Source: Viscum album (lineage: Eukaryota; Streptophyta; Magnoliopsida; Santalales; Viscaceae). From it: a stretch of 64,000 nucleotides of DNA. The notes under the pieces are model-generated. The model was not told where the DNA came from, did no database searches, and worked only from the letters and a program-made list of their open reading frames with translations. The position numbers and the translations under genes are program-made. Positions 12,456-25,760 of this stretch are shown piece by piece (the stretch's first letter is position 1; every line of letters starts with the position of its first letter). The stretch is from NCBI GenBank assembly GCA_963277665.1, contig OY728120.1:427930138-427994137 (forward strand). The letters run 5' to 3'.

Positions 12456-14046
12456 ACTGTAGAGACCCAAAGCTTGACGTACATCGACATTACATTACTT
12501 TTGCGGAATACTTAATACATAACAAAAACAGACACACAAGGACCGTAATAGTTTAGTGTCTTTGGAAACTTGGAACATAATCTTCTAATCATGGTGAAAG
12601 ATCTTCAAAATCTCCCATAAAGATCTTCCATTTTTTGTTTCCTTACCTAAAACCTTTATTTGTATCCTGGGGGAAAGAAAACACAAAAGGGTGAGCTCAA
12701 ATGCTTAGTAAGGGTAAACAAAAGATATATCAATCCCATCATATTCATAAGAACATAACAATTTGGAAATCTTACCCTACAAAAGAGATCATAATTTCAT
12801 AACATGGGATAAATCATGGTAGTGAAATGTAATCCCAATAATCATAACATAAAACATGAAACTTTGTGGTATGCACACATAATCATATAGAATCATTTCT
12901 TATGAGTCAAGACTCATTGCCAAGACTATCTTAGTGGACAAAGTCCATTTCTGAACCGAGTTCACTCCTCGTTTCAGTCCTGTTTCACTGAACCGGTATA
13001 ACCTACCGTTCCAGCCATGTCTATCTCATTAGATATAAAATCTTTACCCAATGCATTGGAGGGAGATATAGGTCCCACCCATCTCATAATGAAACCATTC
13101 TTATGTGTGCCACAAAATCAGAAACCATACATCATAGCATAACCCATGTAATAAAAATGGGAATCTTAAACATCGTGACATCATAAAACAATTCATATAA
13201 GATAAAGGAATCATAAAAATATGATTCAATCACAACATAATCAAATAAATGTAATAATAGGGATAGAAACAGAACCCTTTATTATCTTAGATGGAAAATA
13301 ATTTTGATAAAACACTTGAACTCCATTCTTGAGGAAAATATCATTTCTGCTTCAAAAACACTTTTCCTTTCATAACATGTTGTACCATTATAAACTAAAT
13401 GAAGTTGATTAAAATAAACTTGAAAACTTGTAAAGGAAGATTCTTTGAAATAATGCTTTAAAAATCCATTAATGCTGTATAAGTTAAAAAAATCATTCTT
13501 CGTACTTTTGTCGGAAAAGTCAAAAAGTGCCTCGTATGAAAAACGACAAAAGATTCCTTTCATATATTTTACTAAAAACTCACCAAAGGGTAAAATAGGT
13601 TTTAAACAATTGTATGTGGATGGAAATAATATTACATATTGAAGAAACATGTATGTGGATGATAAAATACACCCCAGTAAATACCAAAGTAAAATGAGAT
13701 TGTGATATTTTCCCTTACCTTAGGTCCGATTTGCTTCGTAAGTGTCTGAACCTCCTGTATAATGATTTAAATAATGTCATTGACTAATTCCAGAATCATA
13801 CTCTTTGTTATGATATCATATATGGTTCACTTATAACTTTATATTACCCGTTCATTTGTAAATTCCATGCTAAATAGTGTTTTGGGTAAAATTGTTTCAT
13901 TTGTCGTCCGTGTTTTGACTTGTAATTATTCATATGATTACTTAGATCATGATTAATTAATTTCAGAATATAAAACATGATTTATATATAATATATATTC
14001 ATAATATACATATATATAATAAATCAGTAAATGGAAAGAAATACAC

Positions 14047-14472
14047 CGTTCATGGAGACGGTAGGTCATACGTACGCATGAACGCTGTTTTCGTTTCCTT
14101 ATTGAGTTGAATGGAATTAAGTAGATGTCATACATATATATACACATAAATCCAGTATCATTATTATGTCATATATTTTATGATTACTTATTATATATAC
14201 TTTATAATCATTCATGAATGGTTAATCATTGAGAATGAATCTCATCGCGTCGTGGAGACGGTATTCCGTACGTACGCATGAGCGATGATATCGTTCCCAT
14301 GATCGTGGAATTTTGTTGGAGTGTATGTATACTATTACAGAATCAATATAAATTTACAATAATCATATATAGTTATTATTTACACCATTATACCCGTCCA
14401 AGTAAGGTGGTGGTGGAAAATATATTACACCACGACGTGGAGACTGTATTCCGTACGTACGCACGCGCAGTG
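14047..14472 (-). repeat. Three-hairpin cluster in element 1 5' LTR
   Basis: The hairpins are at 14047-14084, 14243-14287 and 14428-14472, with starts again 196 and 185 bp apart. Stem 1 is CGTTCATG/CATGAACG. Stem 2 is CATCGC-g-TCGTG/CATGA-GCGATG, where one pair has become a G-U type pair compared with the 3' LTR. Stem 3 is CACCACGACGTG against CACGCGCAGTG, with some mismatches. The cores carry a few C-to-T type changes (for example GGTCATACGTACG in hairpin 1), consistent with decay of methylated CpG. Confidence 0.75.
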
Positions 14473-14808
14473 ATTTTATTTTCCGTAGTATGGATAGATG
14501 GTGAAATAGGGTTGTTTCATATTTATAATAACATATCAGTATATGAGTGATACTGATTTTATTACTTCATAATGAAACAATCTTATAAGAATAAGTGGAA
14601 TAAGAAATAAAGGTGAAAGAATCGGTAACGGAAATTACCTCTTCTTTGAAACGCCTCTTTGAGATATCATTTTAGGGCACTAACATTGGTCTTTGAGGAA
14701 GACCAGAACCTCTAGGATGATTCTAGGGAAGTGGAGAAGAGAATTTGGCAGGGGTTGGCCGAGCTTGAAGGCTCAATGTTGTGTGAGGAAGAGAGGGAGG
14801 AGGTGCCC

Positions 14809-14815
14809 TTTTATA
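14809..14815 (-). promoter_or_regulatory. TATA box of element 1 5' LTR
   Basis: The minus strand reads CCTTATAAAAGGGC. It drives the presumed genomic and gag transcript of element 1. The flanking sequence (CTCCTCCC upstream, CACCTCCTCC downstream) is shared with the other family LTRs. Expected transcription start is near 14780. Confidence 0.7.
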
Positions 14816-16652
14816 AGGGAGGAGAGGGGCTCCTTTGGAAAACTAAAAATATTATTTTATTATAAAGTCATATTCGGTTTTAAATAGCTCCACATTGATT
14901 ATTTCGAAGCTAAGGTGGGTATGGAACTAAATCCTCTCATCCAATAGAATTTAGACAAGTATAGGTTCCTATTTCAACCTTATCATTTAGATTTAACATT
15001 AAGTTAAATAATTTTACTTTTACCGTGTCTTCTTGTGTTCTTACACTATAAGGTTAATAAACTTACAATAACAAGCCAAACTAACCCCAAGTTTTTTATT
15101 ATTAATATATATAACCTTATCTAAGTAATTTGGCCAAACCTTAGATTTTTATGAATAAAATATCAATTAATAATATAATATTTATTTTAAAAACTATTTT
15201 AGGTCAATTTTGACACTATTTCGTAATTGATTTTTGTGAAACTAATAATAAAATTATTAGTTCGAAAAAAGTTAATTAAATTTATAGTAACATGTCATAT
15301 TAACCTAGAAAATTAGTGGAATTCATAAAAAGTCTGAAATTATATTTATTTGGGTATTTATAATATCAATTATTCTAATTTTTCACTATTATGGTAATTA
15401 CTGCATCATCATTGTGTCATAAATAAATTTATTTATTTATTGTATAAAAATTATAAATAAAATATTATTATGTAGGAAATATTATGAGCTTTCTAATGAA
15501 AATTTAAAATAGAATGTATCTTATGTATAACCCTATATTAAAAATGTTTTAGTAAATAAACATTGATTTTAACTCTTTTAACTCTTCTTTGAATTAAATA
15601 ATCATAAATGTACTAATCTAATCCACGTGGTCCTAAATGGTCATATTTTATTCCTAAGGTTGTTTTTGGTCGAATTAATCTTATCCAATAGAATTATGAC
15701 ATGTGTTAGGGTAATAATAATAACATTTTTACCCTTAATTACCCTATTTACTTTTAACCATGGTAAAAAAGTAAAAAGTTACTATTCACCAAAAATTATT
15801 TTCATCTCATTGAACCACATTTTACTTACTGACATCAACCGTGTCTCTCGGATTTTTTAAATTCCACTCATAGAAGCGGTAAAATTATGTTTTATGAAAA
15901 AATCATTTTTTTAACTACCACTTATTGGTTTCACTATTCATCAAAAATTGAAAGTTTCCAGAAAAATACCAAAAATTAAGCCTAAGCTATATTTGATATT
16001 ATGAACTCAAAAATGATTTCTGTTTTACCAAATTCAAAACATATCAGTTGCATTAATTAATTTAAAAATTAATTACCGTCATCAAAACAAATAGCGTGTT
16101 TTTAAAAGATAAAAACTATCAAAAGATTGACACTTGTTTATGTCTGGTTTAAATGTGAAATTACATCCAATGAACAACATTGTATTAAATTGTAAAAATA
16201 TATTCTAAATATACTTTAAAACCACTCAAATTAATAATTTATCACTATTAATTACTTCGATTGAAAAAGTTGTTTTTAATTAAAATTTAGTAATTTTCAC
16301 TATTCATCAAAATATGAATGTTATCCGAAAATTACCAAAATTTCACCCTAAGCTAATTTTGATATTCCGAATCCAAAAATGAAGTCCATTTTGAAAAATA
16401 AAATTTACAAAATTTCAAAAAGTGGTTATTACTATTCATAACGGCTAGTTTTAATAATATTTTAATAGAATATCGTTGTTTAGCGAAACTTGGTGTTGCG
16501 TACAACACACACTATCGTGGAAGGTCGCGATTGCGTGTAATTCAAGCTAGGTCAGAGATGCGTGTTGTGAATGCTCCTTTTGGTGTATCGTATAACACAA
16601 GACATTAATGAAATTAAAAATAATATTTTTCGTAAAATCTTGGGGTGTTACA

Positions 16653-17877
16653 GTTTATTTTTTAAGGTTCTAAAATCTCATGACGTCCATATTTTAATGT
16701 ATTATCTAATGCCTATAGCTTTACGTCACCTTTTTTCCATGAAATAAAATCCTACAATAAACAAGAATGAATTTTTCTCAAAAATATGTGGAAAATGTTA
16801 TAGAAATGGTGAAATTTATAATTATAGAAAATAAAATTCCCATCATAATATGTGAATTATAAATTATATTTCCACCAACATTATTTAATATGATTATTCA
16901 ATTACAGTTTCACTTAGTAAGAGTGATTCAACTATGTGGTCCCATACATTAAAGATGGATGTACACCATTGAATGATATATGAATATTCTGAAAGGCTAT
17001 GTCAAAAATATAATTCATCTATAAGGTTATATTATGTGTAGATATATTGTTGATGAATCTATTGATTTTTTACTGAATACCTATCTGATGTGGAAAGCAT
17101 TGGTCAATCAGAATATCATCACACTAGGAGGATTATGGGTGAATGAATTTATTGAATAGATATTGTCACAATAATAGTTAAAAATTAACAGAAAGAACAC
17201 CATAATATTTTTCATAATTGTTTAGAGGTATCCCCATATATTGAAAGACACAAGGAAATTATTAATAATTTGAATTCATGAAGGGATGAAAGTTTGATAT
17301 TAAATTTATATAATGAACAATTTATATAATGGTTTAGAGATTATATTTTTAAGGTTTCAGATGAACATACAGATCCAATTTCAGAACAAATTTGATGGAT
17401 AGATAGAAAACAATGTGTGCATGTAATTTCTTATAAAGGTTATGTAATTAATGGTTATATGTTTTATACAAATGATCATGAAAAATAAAGTGCCTTGAAA
17501 AATAGTGGATTTACTCTTGTGGCTGAAGCAATTCATGTAACATGTACCAAGGATGAAATAAATTTTATGTGAATATTTCATACATTGGCATCATCAAACT
17601 AATATGGCAGTTGGATTGTACCAAATTTCATGTGCCAACATTTCAATGCAAGTGGGTTGATAACATGAGTGATGTTAAAATTGATGAATTGGGATTTTTG
17701 AAATTGGATTTTAGTAAGGAAGGGTACCAAGACAAACTACTTATAATGGAATCACAGTATGTGCATGTATTTTATATTCTAGATCCTATAAACCAAAAGT
17801 GGTCAATTGTTCTATTTTATCCAAAACCACTAATGGTTCAATGGAAAATTCAACTATGTATTTACCATTCATTGTGA
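16653..17877 (+). pseudogene. CACTA TNP2-like transposase, 3' portion (DUF4218 and DUF4216)
   Basis: This continues the transposase broken by element 1. Translation in shifting frames gives LKSHD-like and MPIA-L-LP-like words at 16655-16740; then IFPPTLFNMIIQLQFHLVR, QLCGPIH-RWMYTIE-YMNILKGYVK and DESIDFL at about 16865-17080, the core of DUF4218; then an SPYIERHKEIINN segment near 17230. A DUF4216 region follows from about 17400 (YKGYVINGYMFYTNDHEK, KNSGFTLVAEAIH). An open frame at 17569-17877 (102 codons) carries the rest of DUF4216, including KFHVPTFQCKWVDN, DELGFLKLDFSKEGY and VFYILDPINQKWS. Stops and frameshifts separate the parts. Nothing suggests a working protein. Confidence 0.8.
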
Positions 17878-18149
17878 TGATAAAATCAATTCACAATGTT
17901 CTCAAATAAAAAACGCATTTTATGTTAGTGGATACCATGATGCAGAGATTTGGCTACTTAAAAGAGGGGTAAAATCCCTTCAACTCTCAAAATAATAATG
18001 ATTAAAAATCAGGTTATTAATATTTTGTAATATACAATGCATTACCTCATATAATTATCCTTCCACTACTAAATTTATGAAATATAAATTAAATATTGGC
18101 CTAATTATGTAGATAATGACTACATCAAATATCGATGCTCCAAATATGA

Positions 18150-19200
18150 TGGAACAATAGGTTTATTAACCTGATGGTGTTCCCAATTTAGAGGACAAAC
18201 AACCTTCTACACATGTTGATGCTACCAATCTTGAGGGAAACCATATTGCTGACATTGAAACCAAGAAAATGGTATATAACGAAGAACCAATGTACTAAAA
18301 AAATAAGAGTTTCATAGCATTTCATTTTTAGAAAAAAAATATTAATATGAATAATAAAGGAATCACATTTTAGGTTAGATGTAATGCATGTAACTAGCCT
18401 ATTAACCACGTCAGTTCCTCGTTTAGTAGTTTCACTGGGCTCAACACTCAAAAGCGTGTGCCGATTGATGTAGATTCATGGAACGCCAAAGTGAACATAC
18501 TTAAGACACTAATTTGGGATGTGATTAGGGTAAATTTATGATATAATATATTTATTTAACTAAAAATTATAATAATGAAACATTGACTTACTCTTCAGTA
18601 TCCCTTGAAAAGTGAATTTATAATAGTTGACTCATTAAAGAAATTTTTATCAATTATTGCTAGAAAGGATCATAGAGCCTTTATGAAAATTCTAACAAAG
18701 ATTAATCTAAAATATAATGGAGGGAAAATAAACCCACACCCACTGCATATGTAAGAACACATAATAATCCAACAATCATGGGATGCATTTACTAGCCACC
18801 ATGAGGAGACATATTTTTAAGTACATTTTTGCTGGTAATACATTGTTTGATAAAACATGTATGAATCAGTTTGATTAAGAATTTTTAATTTGTGAAATAT
18901 AATCTGAGTTATAAAAGTATGAAATACACAGATAAACCAATGTTCCCAACAATAATGAAAGGATGAGGTACACTTCACATGAAGAAAATTAGTATGTATT
19001 TTAAATATACATTAATGAATTTATTTTCAAGAAATAACAACATAGTTATGATCCTATGTTTATATGTATATTGATGAATCCAAATCCAAATCCACTTCTA
19101 TCCCACATCATGTTCTATATAAGGAAGCACGTATAAATAAATATGGGATTATAATAGATTAAATCATAAAAAGTGTGGGAACCATGTGGAAGTACGATAT
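18150..19200 (+). pseudogene. Remnant of CACTA second protein (Transposase_24-like)
   Basis: About 300 bp after DUF4216, translation gives FSSFTGLNTQKRVPIDVDSW followed by LKTLIWDVIRVNL (18410-18540). It then gives an SEFIIVDSLKKFLSIIARKDHRAFMKILT stretch (18610-18700, frames interrupted) and W-AFTSHHEE (18780-18810). This order resembles the Transposase_24 / plant transposase C-terminal domain of En/Spm elements (an FSS-G-L-R-VP-W-W start, then IW-I-F, then WR-FK). A KEAR-NKYG-like word occurs near 19125. It is heavily degraded. The function in live elements is DNA end binding and cutting together with the TNP2 part; here it is dead. Confidence 0.6.
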
Positions 19201-22200
19201 GATAGTTTTTATTTATATAAATAACTATTAGATAACAATGATTACTTATTTTACTATATTTTTTATCCAACATAGACATAGGAATCATCATAAGCTATAT
19301 CAGATGAAAAACTACTCTTAGTGGCCTTGAAATGGCTAGAATAGTATGGTCATATCATAGGTGTGGGTTTTGGGGTGAAACCCTAAATATATTTTTGGAA
19401 AACTAAAATGATGGGAGATAAGGACAAAAAATGGAAGAGTTGCATACATGATTATCCCCTCTTAAATAAAAATACCATTGGAAGTATATACTACATGAAA
19501 CTTTTATGGGGGTTGGGAGAAAGAGGGGAAACAACTCTAGAACAACCACTGCGTGAAGACCCCCACCCCCACCAACTTTGAGGAATTCCAATTCCCTCAA
19601 AGAGATTTCTTAGATGAGGTTTCAAATATTATCATAATTTATTCTTTGAAATTTGTATTAGTAAAAAATTTATATCGTTCCTGTACTAATATTTTAATAG
19701 GTGAAAATGATTTTTGATTTATAAATATCAATACCCACACATCACATTATTGAAAGGGATACTCTTTTCAATATCCTAGAATGTACTATACACAACCTAC
19801 AACTTCTAGCAGGTTATGTGAGAGTACAGATTAGTGTTTCTCGTTATCTGAGCACAAAGCTACCTATTTCAATTGATAAAGCAGATATTCACATGGTCTA
19901 GTAATCTATTAGATCATTCTTTTCATGGACATCCAATCTTGTAATAAAACATGTTGAAAAATTTGTATTAATTTCAAAATTTGTTTTCATGCTGTGCATT
20001 TAACGATTAATGAAAAGAGGTCTGAACTGATCAATATTATTACAGACAGAAAAATGTAAGGTGCTGAAATGGAAGATAAAATCAAAATGATCTAAATGAT
20101 AAACCAACCAATCCAAAATATCCTCAAAAAGTACCTTTAACACACTCATTTAATATCCTCATTTTCAAAAATTGATGTTTCATTAAGATACTAGGACAGA
20201 AAATAGTAGTAATTTCATTGTTGATTTGAAAGAATAAATATAAAAAGAGTCAACTATCGAATAAATTTCTCTTTGGAATGTTTATGAAGTCCTCAAGTAT
20301 TACTAGTTAGGATTATCAGTTTGAAATTTATACATGAGGTTTGTTTTCATGATGGGTTTTCTATTATTTGATCTACTATGTTAATTTCGATTAAATACCA
20401 TTCATATTTGTTATAGGAGTCTATATCAATACATTTTGAAGGTAAAACCATATGAACATAAATTTGGATTCATTAGGTCCCACATAACTTATACACAACT
20501 ATCTTGATTATATTTATATCAAATTGATGTAATAGTGGAAGAACTAGATATAAAATTTTAAATAAAACTTATACACAATAGATTCTTCTTATTAATAATG
20601 ATGCAGAGGTTAAAATAAAAAATTTAACCGTAAAATATTTATTTTCATTCCTTTCATTACATATTCCTTTTTAGGAAACTTTGGATACTCATTGTAGTCA
20701 ATTTGGATACTCCAAAGAATCATTTTCTGGATTTGATTCATGGATACCCAACAAACCTATCACATGTGATGACGTTTTTCAATTTGTGATACACTAGATC
20801 CATTGTTTTAGAACTAAACCTCAAGGTATATATTTTATAATATGTTTTAATGATAATTTTATTATGATAGGTATGTGTTTAAATATCATGACAAAAATGG
20901 AATGAGGATAGTTCATCTGTATTATGATCATGTGGACTTCTACTAGTGGATAAGTATTAAGGTATATATAATGTTAATTCACAGTAAAAACACATATAAA
21001 AAGAAATTAATTTTTTTTTCTCAATATTTTTGCAATGTTTGAAACAAATCGATAGCAATTATTATGGTTATTAAGTTATAAAACATATGAGATATAAGGC
21101 GTACTATCAACAAACTAGCATCCTTAAAGAGGTATTTTTGAAGATAATTACTATTTAATTTAAAATATATATTAATTCATTGTGTATTTATATTTTTTAG
21201 TACTACTATGACTTTATATATTAATTTTATTTATAATTGGTAATAGATTTTTTATAATCATCTAGGAAGTATACCCAGTGTCACAATGTACACATACATC
21301 AAGAATATGTGACTTTTTAATTGTTTCTTGGTTGATTTTCTCATCATTTTACATAATTGTTTAATTAATTTCCTCATTATTTTTTATCAGATAATTAATT
21401 TGTTAATTTTAATAGATATTATGAAGAAATAGATTCTTCAAGAAGGATGATTCACTCATTTACTGTGATCATTAACTATTGGATAAAAATACATGGTTGA
21501 ATCAACCATACCTCAATCCGATACATAGTATTTCTGGTATGACTCAAATTAGGTTGTTTTAGTTTTAAATAGACATTTTATTAATGTGTTGTATTATATT
21601 TCTTTATAGTATTACTAATATAATAAAATTTTTATTATACAATTGTATTCATTTTATTATATCCTTTATCCTTCAGTTGGAGGCCCATTTCTACTAAGAA
21701 AGCTTGTACGATTAGAATAATTAATTATAGTTCCTCAAATTAATCAATTAAATTTTTTTTTATTCTAGTATATAGAGGATTCAATTCTATATGGTTTATT
21801 GGTAATGTATATGACTATAATAAGTTTCTTTATGATAGAGGATTCCACTATACATTGAACTTTATTTTCAAGAAGTGCTTAAATTTTGTGATGATGGTTC
21901 CATTAAATGGTAACCAGGAGTCAGAATCCACCCAACCAAGTTCACCAGAAGGATCATTTTTTATGATGGTGACAGATCAAGTCATAGAATAAGATGAAAT
22001 TGAAGGTTACTTTGAAGAAGTGACTGATAATGGGAATAATTTATATTTAATAGGATCCTAAAGATGCCTTCTCCTTATCAGACGACCAATCTAGAGAAGC
22101 ATATTGTGTCACTAGCATTAGGCAACACAATGTAGCTAGAAAAGACATCAGGGATACTATAGAGGATTGAGATCCCAAGGAAACTATAATCATGGATAAT

Positions 22201-22571
22201 GGGCTTGTACTTTCTATGTTATAATTAAAAATGAAGGTATGTAAAGTAGGTTGGTAAATTTTTCTTTAAGTAAAATGATGGATCATGTATAAAAATTTAT
22301 TTATCATGCCTAAGATCATTTTAATGATTCATTGAAAAATAGATACCTAATATACAGTAGAAAAATATTCAGACCATTGGGGTGTGAGAATATAAATACT
22401 AAATAAAGAACTACTAATTTATATCAACCATGTAGTCAAAATGTAGAATTATCTATTATCATGTATAACCATTGAAATAAAAATAAACAAATGTTTTTAA
22501 AAAATAAACAATAAAAAATGAATAAAAATGACATCAACATGTAACCAATATATTAATCATACATTGTATTA
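19201..22571. other. AT-rich sequence, no gene seen
   Basis: No protein family or element boundary was recognised. A short purine/pyrimidine-biased patch with a C-run lies at 19555-19580. The stretch may be further decayed CACTA sequence, since no CACTA 3' end has been found to its left, but no motif supports that directly. Confidence 0.5.
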
Positions 22572-24060
22572 AGTAACACCCTATAATGGGAGAATCTATA
22601 ACTATACTCACTAGTCCATAATTGTATAAGGAATTCCTGATATCAATATAATTTTGTGTTTGCGGAATCTATTGGTCTATCCTATCCCGAATGGGTTTTC
22701 GGTTGTCTTGAAACTAATCCCACCTAGGTGAAATTCTATAGTAAGAACATAATTCAGATACATGGAAAGGGGAAAGTGTATAAAAAATTTGGGCCAAGAG
22801 ACCTCATGTGGAAGAAGGTAAGGAATATACACAAACAAGGATAAAAAACAATCCCATATAATGTACTTGAATGTCAATATTCAACATATCTTCTTTAAAA
22901 AATTATAATAAAAAGGAAAAATACACATATAAACCTTCTATCCTTCCAATGAAATATCAATGAATTATCATGCTTCAAGTATGAATGTAGTTTTCCAATC
23001 CTTAATCTTATTAACAAAAAATTGTGTACATTCATTTCATCGATGTACTAGATATCATATCAACATGTCATAAAACATGCACATTCCAATAATTAAATTA
23101 CTTAAATTCCAAACCAAATATAATATCAACAAGTTAAGAAAATATATGAGTAGAAATTATTAGGGAGTTATAAATACCCATCAAAATATATAATTTATCA
23201 TCATTAAACATTCCACTTCATATTTTCTAAACAAGAAGATGGGTATATCAATAAGGTTCAATGTTTTTAGTTGGGATAACTATGATACCCAAATATTTTC
23301 AAACATTATATTATGTATTACCCTATATTGGGAAGTTCTATAAGAATACTTAACTAACCAGACTTATGTGTGGAATGGTTGATATCAATATCATGTTGCA
23401 GGTCAGTCATTCTTTTGGTACATCCCATCCAGCATGGTGATTGGGATGTGTTACAGCCCATCTTTCCCAAGTGAAAATCTAGAGTATCACGATAAGCCAA
23501 TAGCATGGAAAGGGGAATGTGTATATAAAATCTGGGCCAACAACTATCTTGTGGAATAGGTTAAGGAATACAATTAATCAGGGATAAAAATTTATCCCAT
23601 ATAATGTATTGGTATGTCAAAATATGACTAAGAATCTTTAGGAATTTTTAATAATAAGAGCATATACGCACAAACCTCTTTTATATTTTACCTGAAATAT
23701 CAATGACTTATCATGCTTCATGTATAAATATAATATTCCAATCATTATTCTTATCATCATGAAAATTAGGACATTCATATTAATGATATACTAGATATCC
23801 TATCAACATGTCATAAAGAATGCACATTCTCAAAATTCCATAACATAAATTCCAAAAGAAATATAATATCGACAAGTTAATCATGGGGAGGGGAAAAAAT
23901 TATCCCAGAGGTAAAAAAATACCAAACGTAATTTATAGTTTTACAATCATTCAACATCCCTTTTCCCATTTTCCAAAAAAGAATATGGGTATATCAATAA
24001 TGTTTTCTGTTTTCACTAGGTCTAACTCTGATACTCCAATCTCTTCAATAATGTTCATTA
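22572..24060. repeat. Tandem duplication, unit about 745 bp
   Basis: Unit 1 (about 22572-23314) and unit 2 (about 23315-24060) are collinear. Matching landmarks are GTAACACCCTATAATGGG/GTATTACCCTATATTGGG (22573, 23315), CATGGAAAGGGGAA (22761, 23513) and GGGTATATCAATAA (23241, 23987). The spacing is 742-752 bp throughout. Both units end in a sequence whose reverse complement resembles a degenerate initiator-Met PBS (TTGGAGTATCAGAG near 24030; TTTGGGTATCATAG near 23290). This hints at fragments of an LTR element, but no coding sequence is present. Divergence is high, so the duplication is old. Confidence 0.65.
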
Positions 24061-25760
24061 AACTGAGGAGTGCATGACACAACGACAATAATATATCATT
24101 TAATTGGATAATATTCATTTAACTACTGGTCTTCTAGATCTTCCAGTATAGAACCTACTGTTACCAAAAATCTCCACTCTGTGTAGCCAAATACACTAAG
24201 AGTGATAATTGAAATTTTTATTAAAGATACTATTGTTTATTATCATCATAATGGACAAAGAAATTTATGTTTCTAGACATAAATCAAAAAATAAGTCCAT
24301 AAAAAATATAGATAGTATTAATCAAAGAATCATCAATCATAATTATCATTCAATGTATTTGTTTGATTATCATTTTTTTTGGACAATTTATTTCATCACA
24401 ATATAATCATATAGATGTTATTTGTAAAATAATTTATAATGATTTAAATTTATAGATACATTTATAATTACAACCATAAAAATATGTCTCAAAATAATAA
24501 TTAAACAATTATTTATATTTTTAGAAACATTATATCCTTAGTAAAATTATGATAAATAGAACCAAGATATAAAGTAAGTGTAAGATCAATGAACTATATA
24601 TATTTATCTGTTGAATACAATAACATGGAAGAATTATTAATATCTTATGACTTCTATATTCTAGAAGACTATCAATAGGTCTAAACAAGTTCAACAAAAA
24701 TCTATGTTTCATTTCAAAACCAAATATCATATATACTTCTCAAAAACATAATATTTAATGGTCTTTTTATTTTACAAATTGTCTTTATGAATATAAAATT
24801 TTAGTATTATTACGAATATGATGATCATTTTCACACTACCATAACTTTTGAATGAAAAATCCATTTTAAATCATAAGATTTAAAAACCATGTCCATTAAT
24901 TTAAAAAACACCAAATTGTTAATTTAAAATTTCAAATATAAAAACAATGAAATATCTAAAATTAGGATTCAAACAAAATTTTAAAAAAAAATTAATAATA
25001 CATAAATAGAAAGGAAACTCTTATTCAACATTAGAAAATAATGAAATAATATCAATGGAATAATTCTGTGGAATACCTTAAAAGGTGTGTTTTTGCAGTA
25101 TGTAATTAACTCTATTTAAATTTTAACTTCCTCCTTGATGTTGTATATCAATAATAAACAAGATATAATTAAATTTCATATATATTAACTTCAAAAATAT
25201 TGTACTCACAGGGGAAATCATAGTAGTAGTATGTCATAATTTTCTCAAGTGAAGATTATTTTCCACCATCTAGCTTCTATGAATATTTTGTTAAGAAATT
25301 AATACCTGAAAATGGATGAAGTGATGTGAAAATTATGGTATCTTAAAAAAAATTAATTAAATAAATATTAGTAAGGAAATGAAAATTATTTTTCTAGGTC
25401 ATCAACATATGATCCTAAAAAGAAAATAAAATTTTAATTAAGGGAACATAAAGTGAAGAATATATTATTCTAGAACACTAAATTATAATGAATCATATAT
25501 TTTTAATAAAATATTTTCAATATCAATGATTTTGATAGAAAAAAAAGTAAAAAAATATATTTAAACTATATGAAAATTAATATAAATTTTTATTAAAATT
25601 AGATTGTAGATTATGAAACATTAGATAAACCAAGATTGTATTACATACAAAGGTTACTGAAAATAAAACATTAGTTATACATATATTTGAACTTGGGTAC
25701 ATGTTATTATATATTTTATAAAAATTTTACAAATTTTATACATATTAAATAGACATTTTA
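24061..25760. other. AT-rich sequence, no gene seen
   Basis: The sequence has very low GC content and only short open frames with no recognisable motif. It is the left flank of element 3; the last five bases are TTTTA. Nothing else is supported. Confidence 0.55.

Larger units (their letters stand above)
12202..14638 (-). other. Predicted leader intron of element 1 (2.4 kb)
   Basis: In the 5' LTR, GAAGAG|GTAATTTCC (donor, intron starting at 14638) lies about 170 bp downstream of the TATA box. CTATTCTTTTTGGGTTTTAG (acceptor, intron ending at 12202) lies 3 bp before the gag ATG. Both sites are conserved in position and sequence in elements 2, 3 and 4, and all three complete introns would be about 2.4-2.6 kb. 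Splicing would remove the hairpins, the rest of the LTR and the PBS, and bring gag within about 150 nt of the cap. This is inferred from sequence only; no transcript evidence is available. Confidence 0.5.
5536..16652 (-). mobile_element. Element 1: gag-only Ty3/gypsy LTR retrotransposon (TR-GAG type)
   Basis: The element is complete on the minus strand. LTRs of 4196 and 4195 bp (5536-9731 and 12458-16652) begin TGTAACACCCC and end CTACA in the element's sense. A polypurine tract lies at 9732-9745, an initiator-Met PBS at 12444-12455, and a single broken gag at 10979-12198. The internal region is only 2726 bp and shows no protease, reverse transcriptase or integrase motif. The flanking 5-mers are TTTTA (left) and GTTTA (right), a likely target duplication with one change. 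The two LTRs differ at roughly one base in twenty over about 215 bp compared by eye. It is inserted in the CACTA transposase and shares its architecture with element 2, including a SINE-like insert. Confidence 0.9.
12458..16652 (-). repeat. Element 1, 5' LTR
   Basis: This is the promoter-bearing LTR, 4195 bp, collinear with 5536-9731. In the element's sense it starts TGTAACACCCCAAG at 16652 and ends CTCTACA at 12458. It contains the TATA box (14809-14815), the donor-like site (14638/14639) and the hairpin cluster (14047-14472). The LTR is unusually long compared with typical plant gypsy LTRs. Confidence 0.9.
2936..19200 (+). mobile_element. Degenerate CACTA (En/Spm) DNA transposon, interrupted by element 1
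   Basis: Transposase-derived sequence is collinear across the insertion at 5536-16652: N-terminal and core TNP2 motifs lie to its left, DUF4218 and DUF4216 motifs to its right, then a Transposase_24-like region. A CACTA-like terminus lies at 2936. The 3' boundary was not found; 19200 is only where the last recognisable coding similarity fades, and the element may have extended further right. Many stops and frameshifts show it is dead and old. It must predate element 1, which sits inside it. Confidence 0.7.

Noticed and set aside
17381..17581. Minus-strand open frame 17381-17581 (and similar in 3422-3995)
   Set aside because: It is the antisense shadow of the CACTA transposase remnant, which has recognisable motifs on the + strand.
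20640..22100. ULP1-like protease gene carried by the CACTA element
   Set aside because: Some CACTA elements carry one, and the position would fit, but no convincing H-D-Q-C arrangement or flanking motif could be read.
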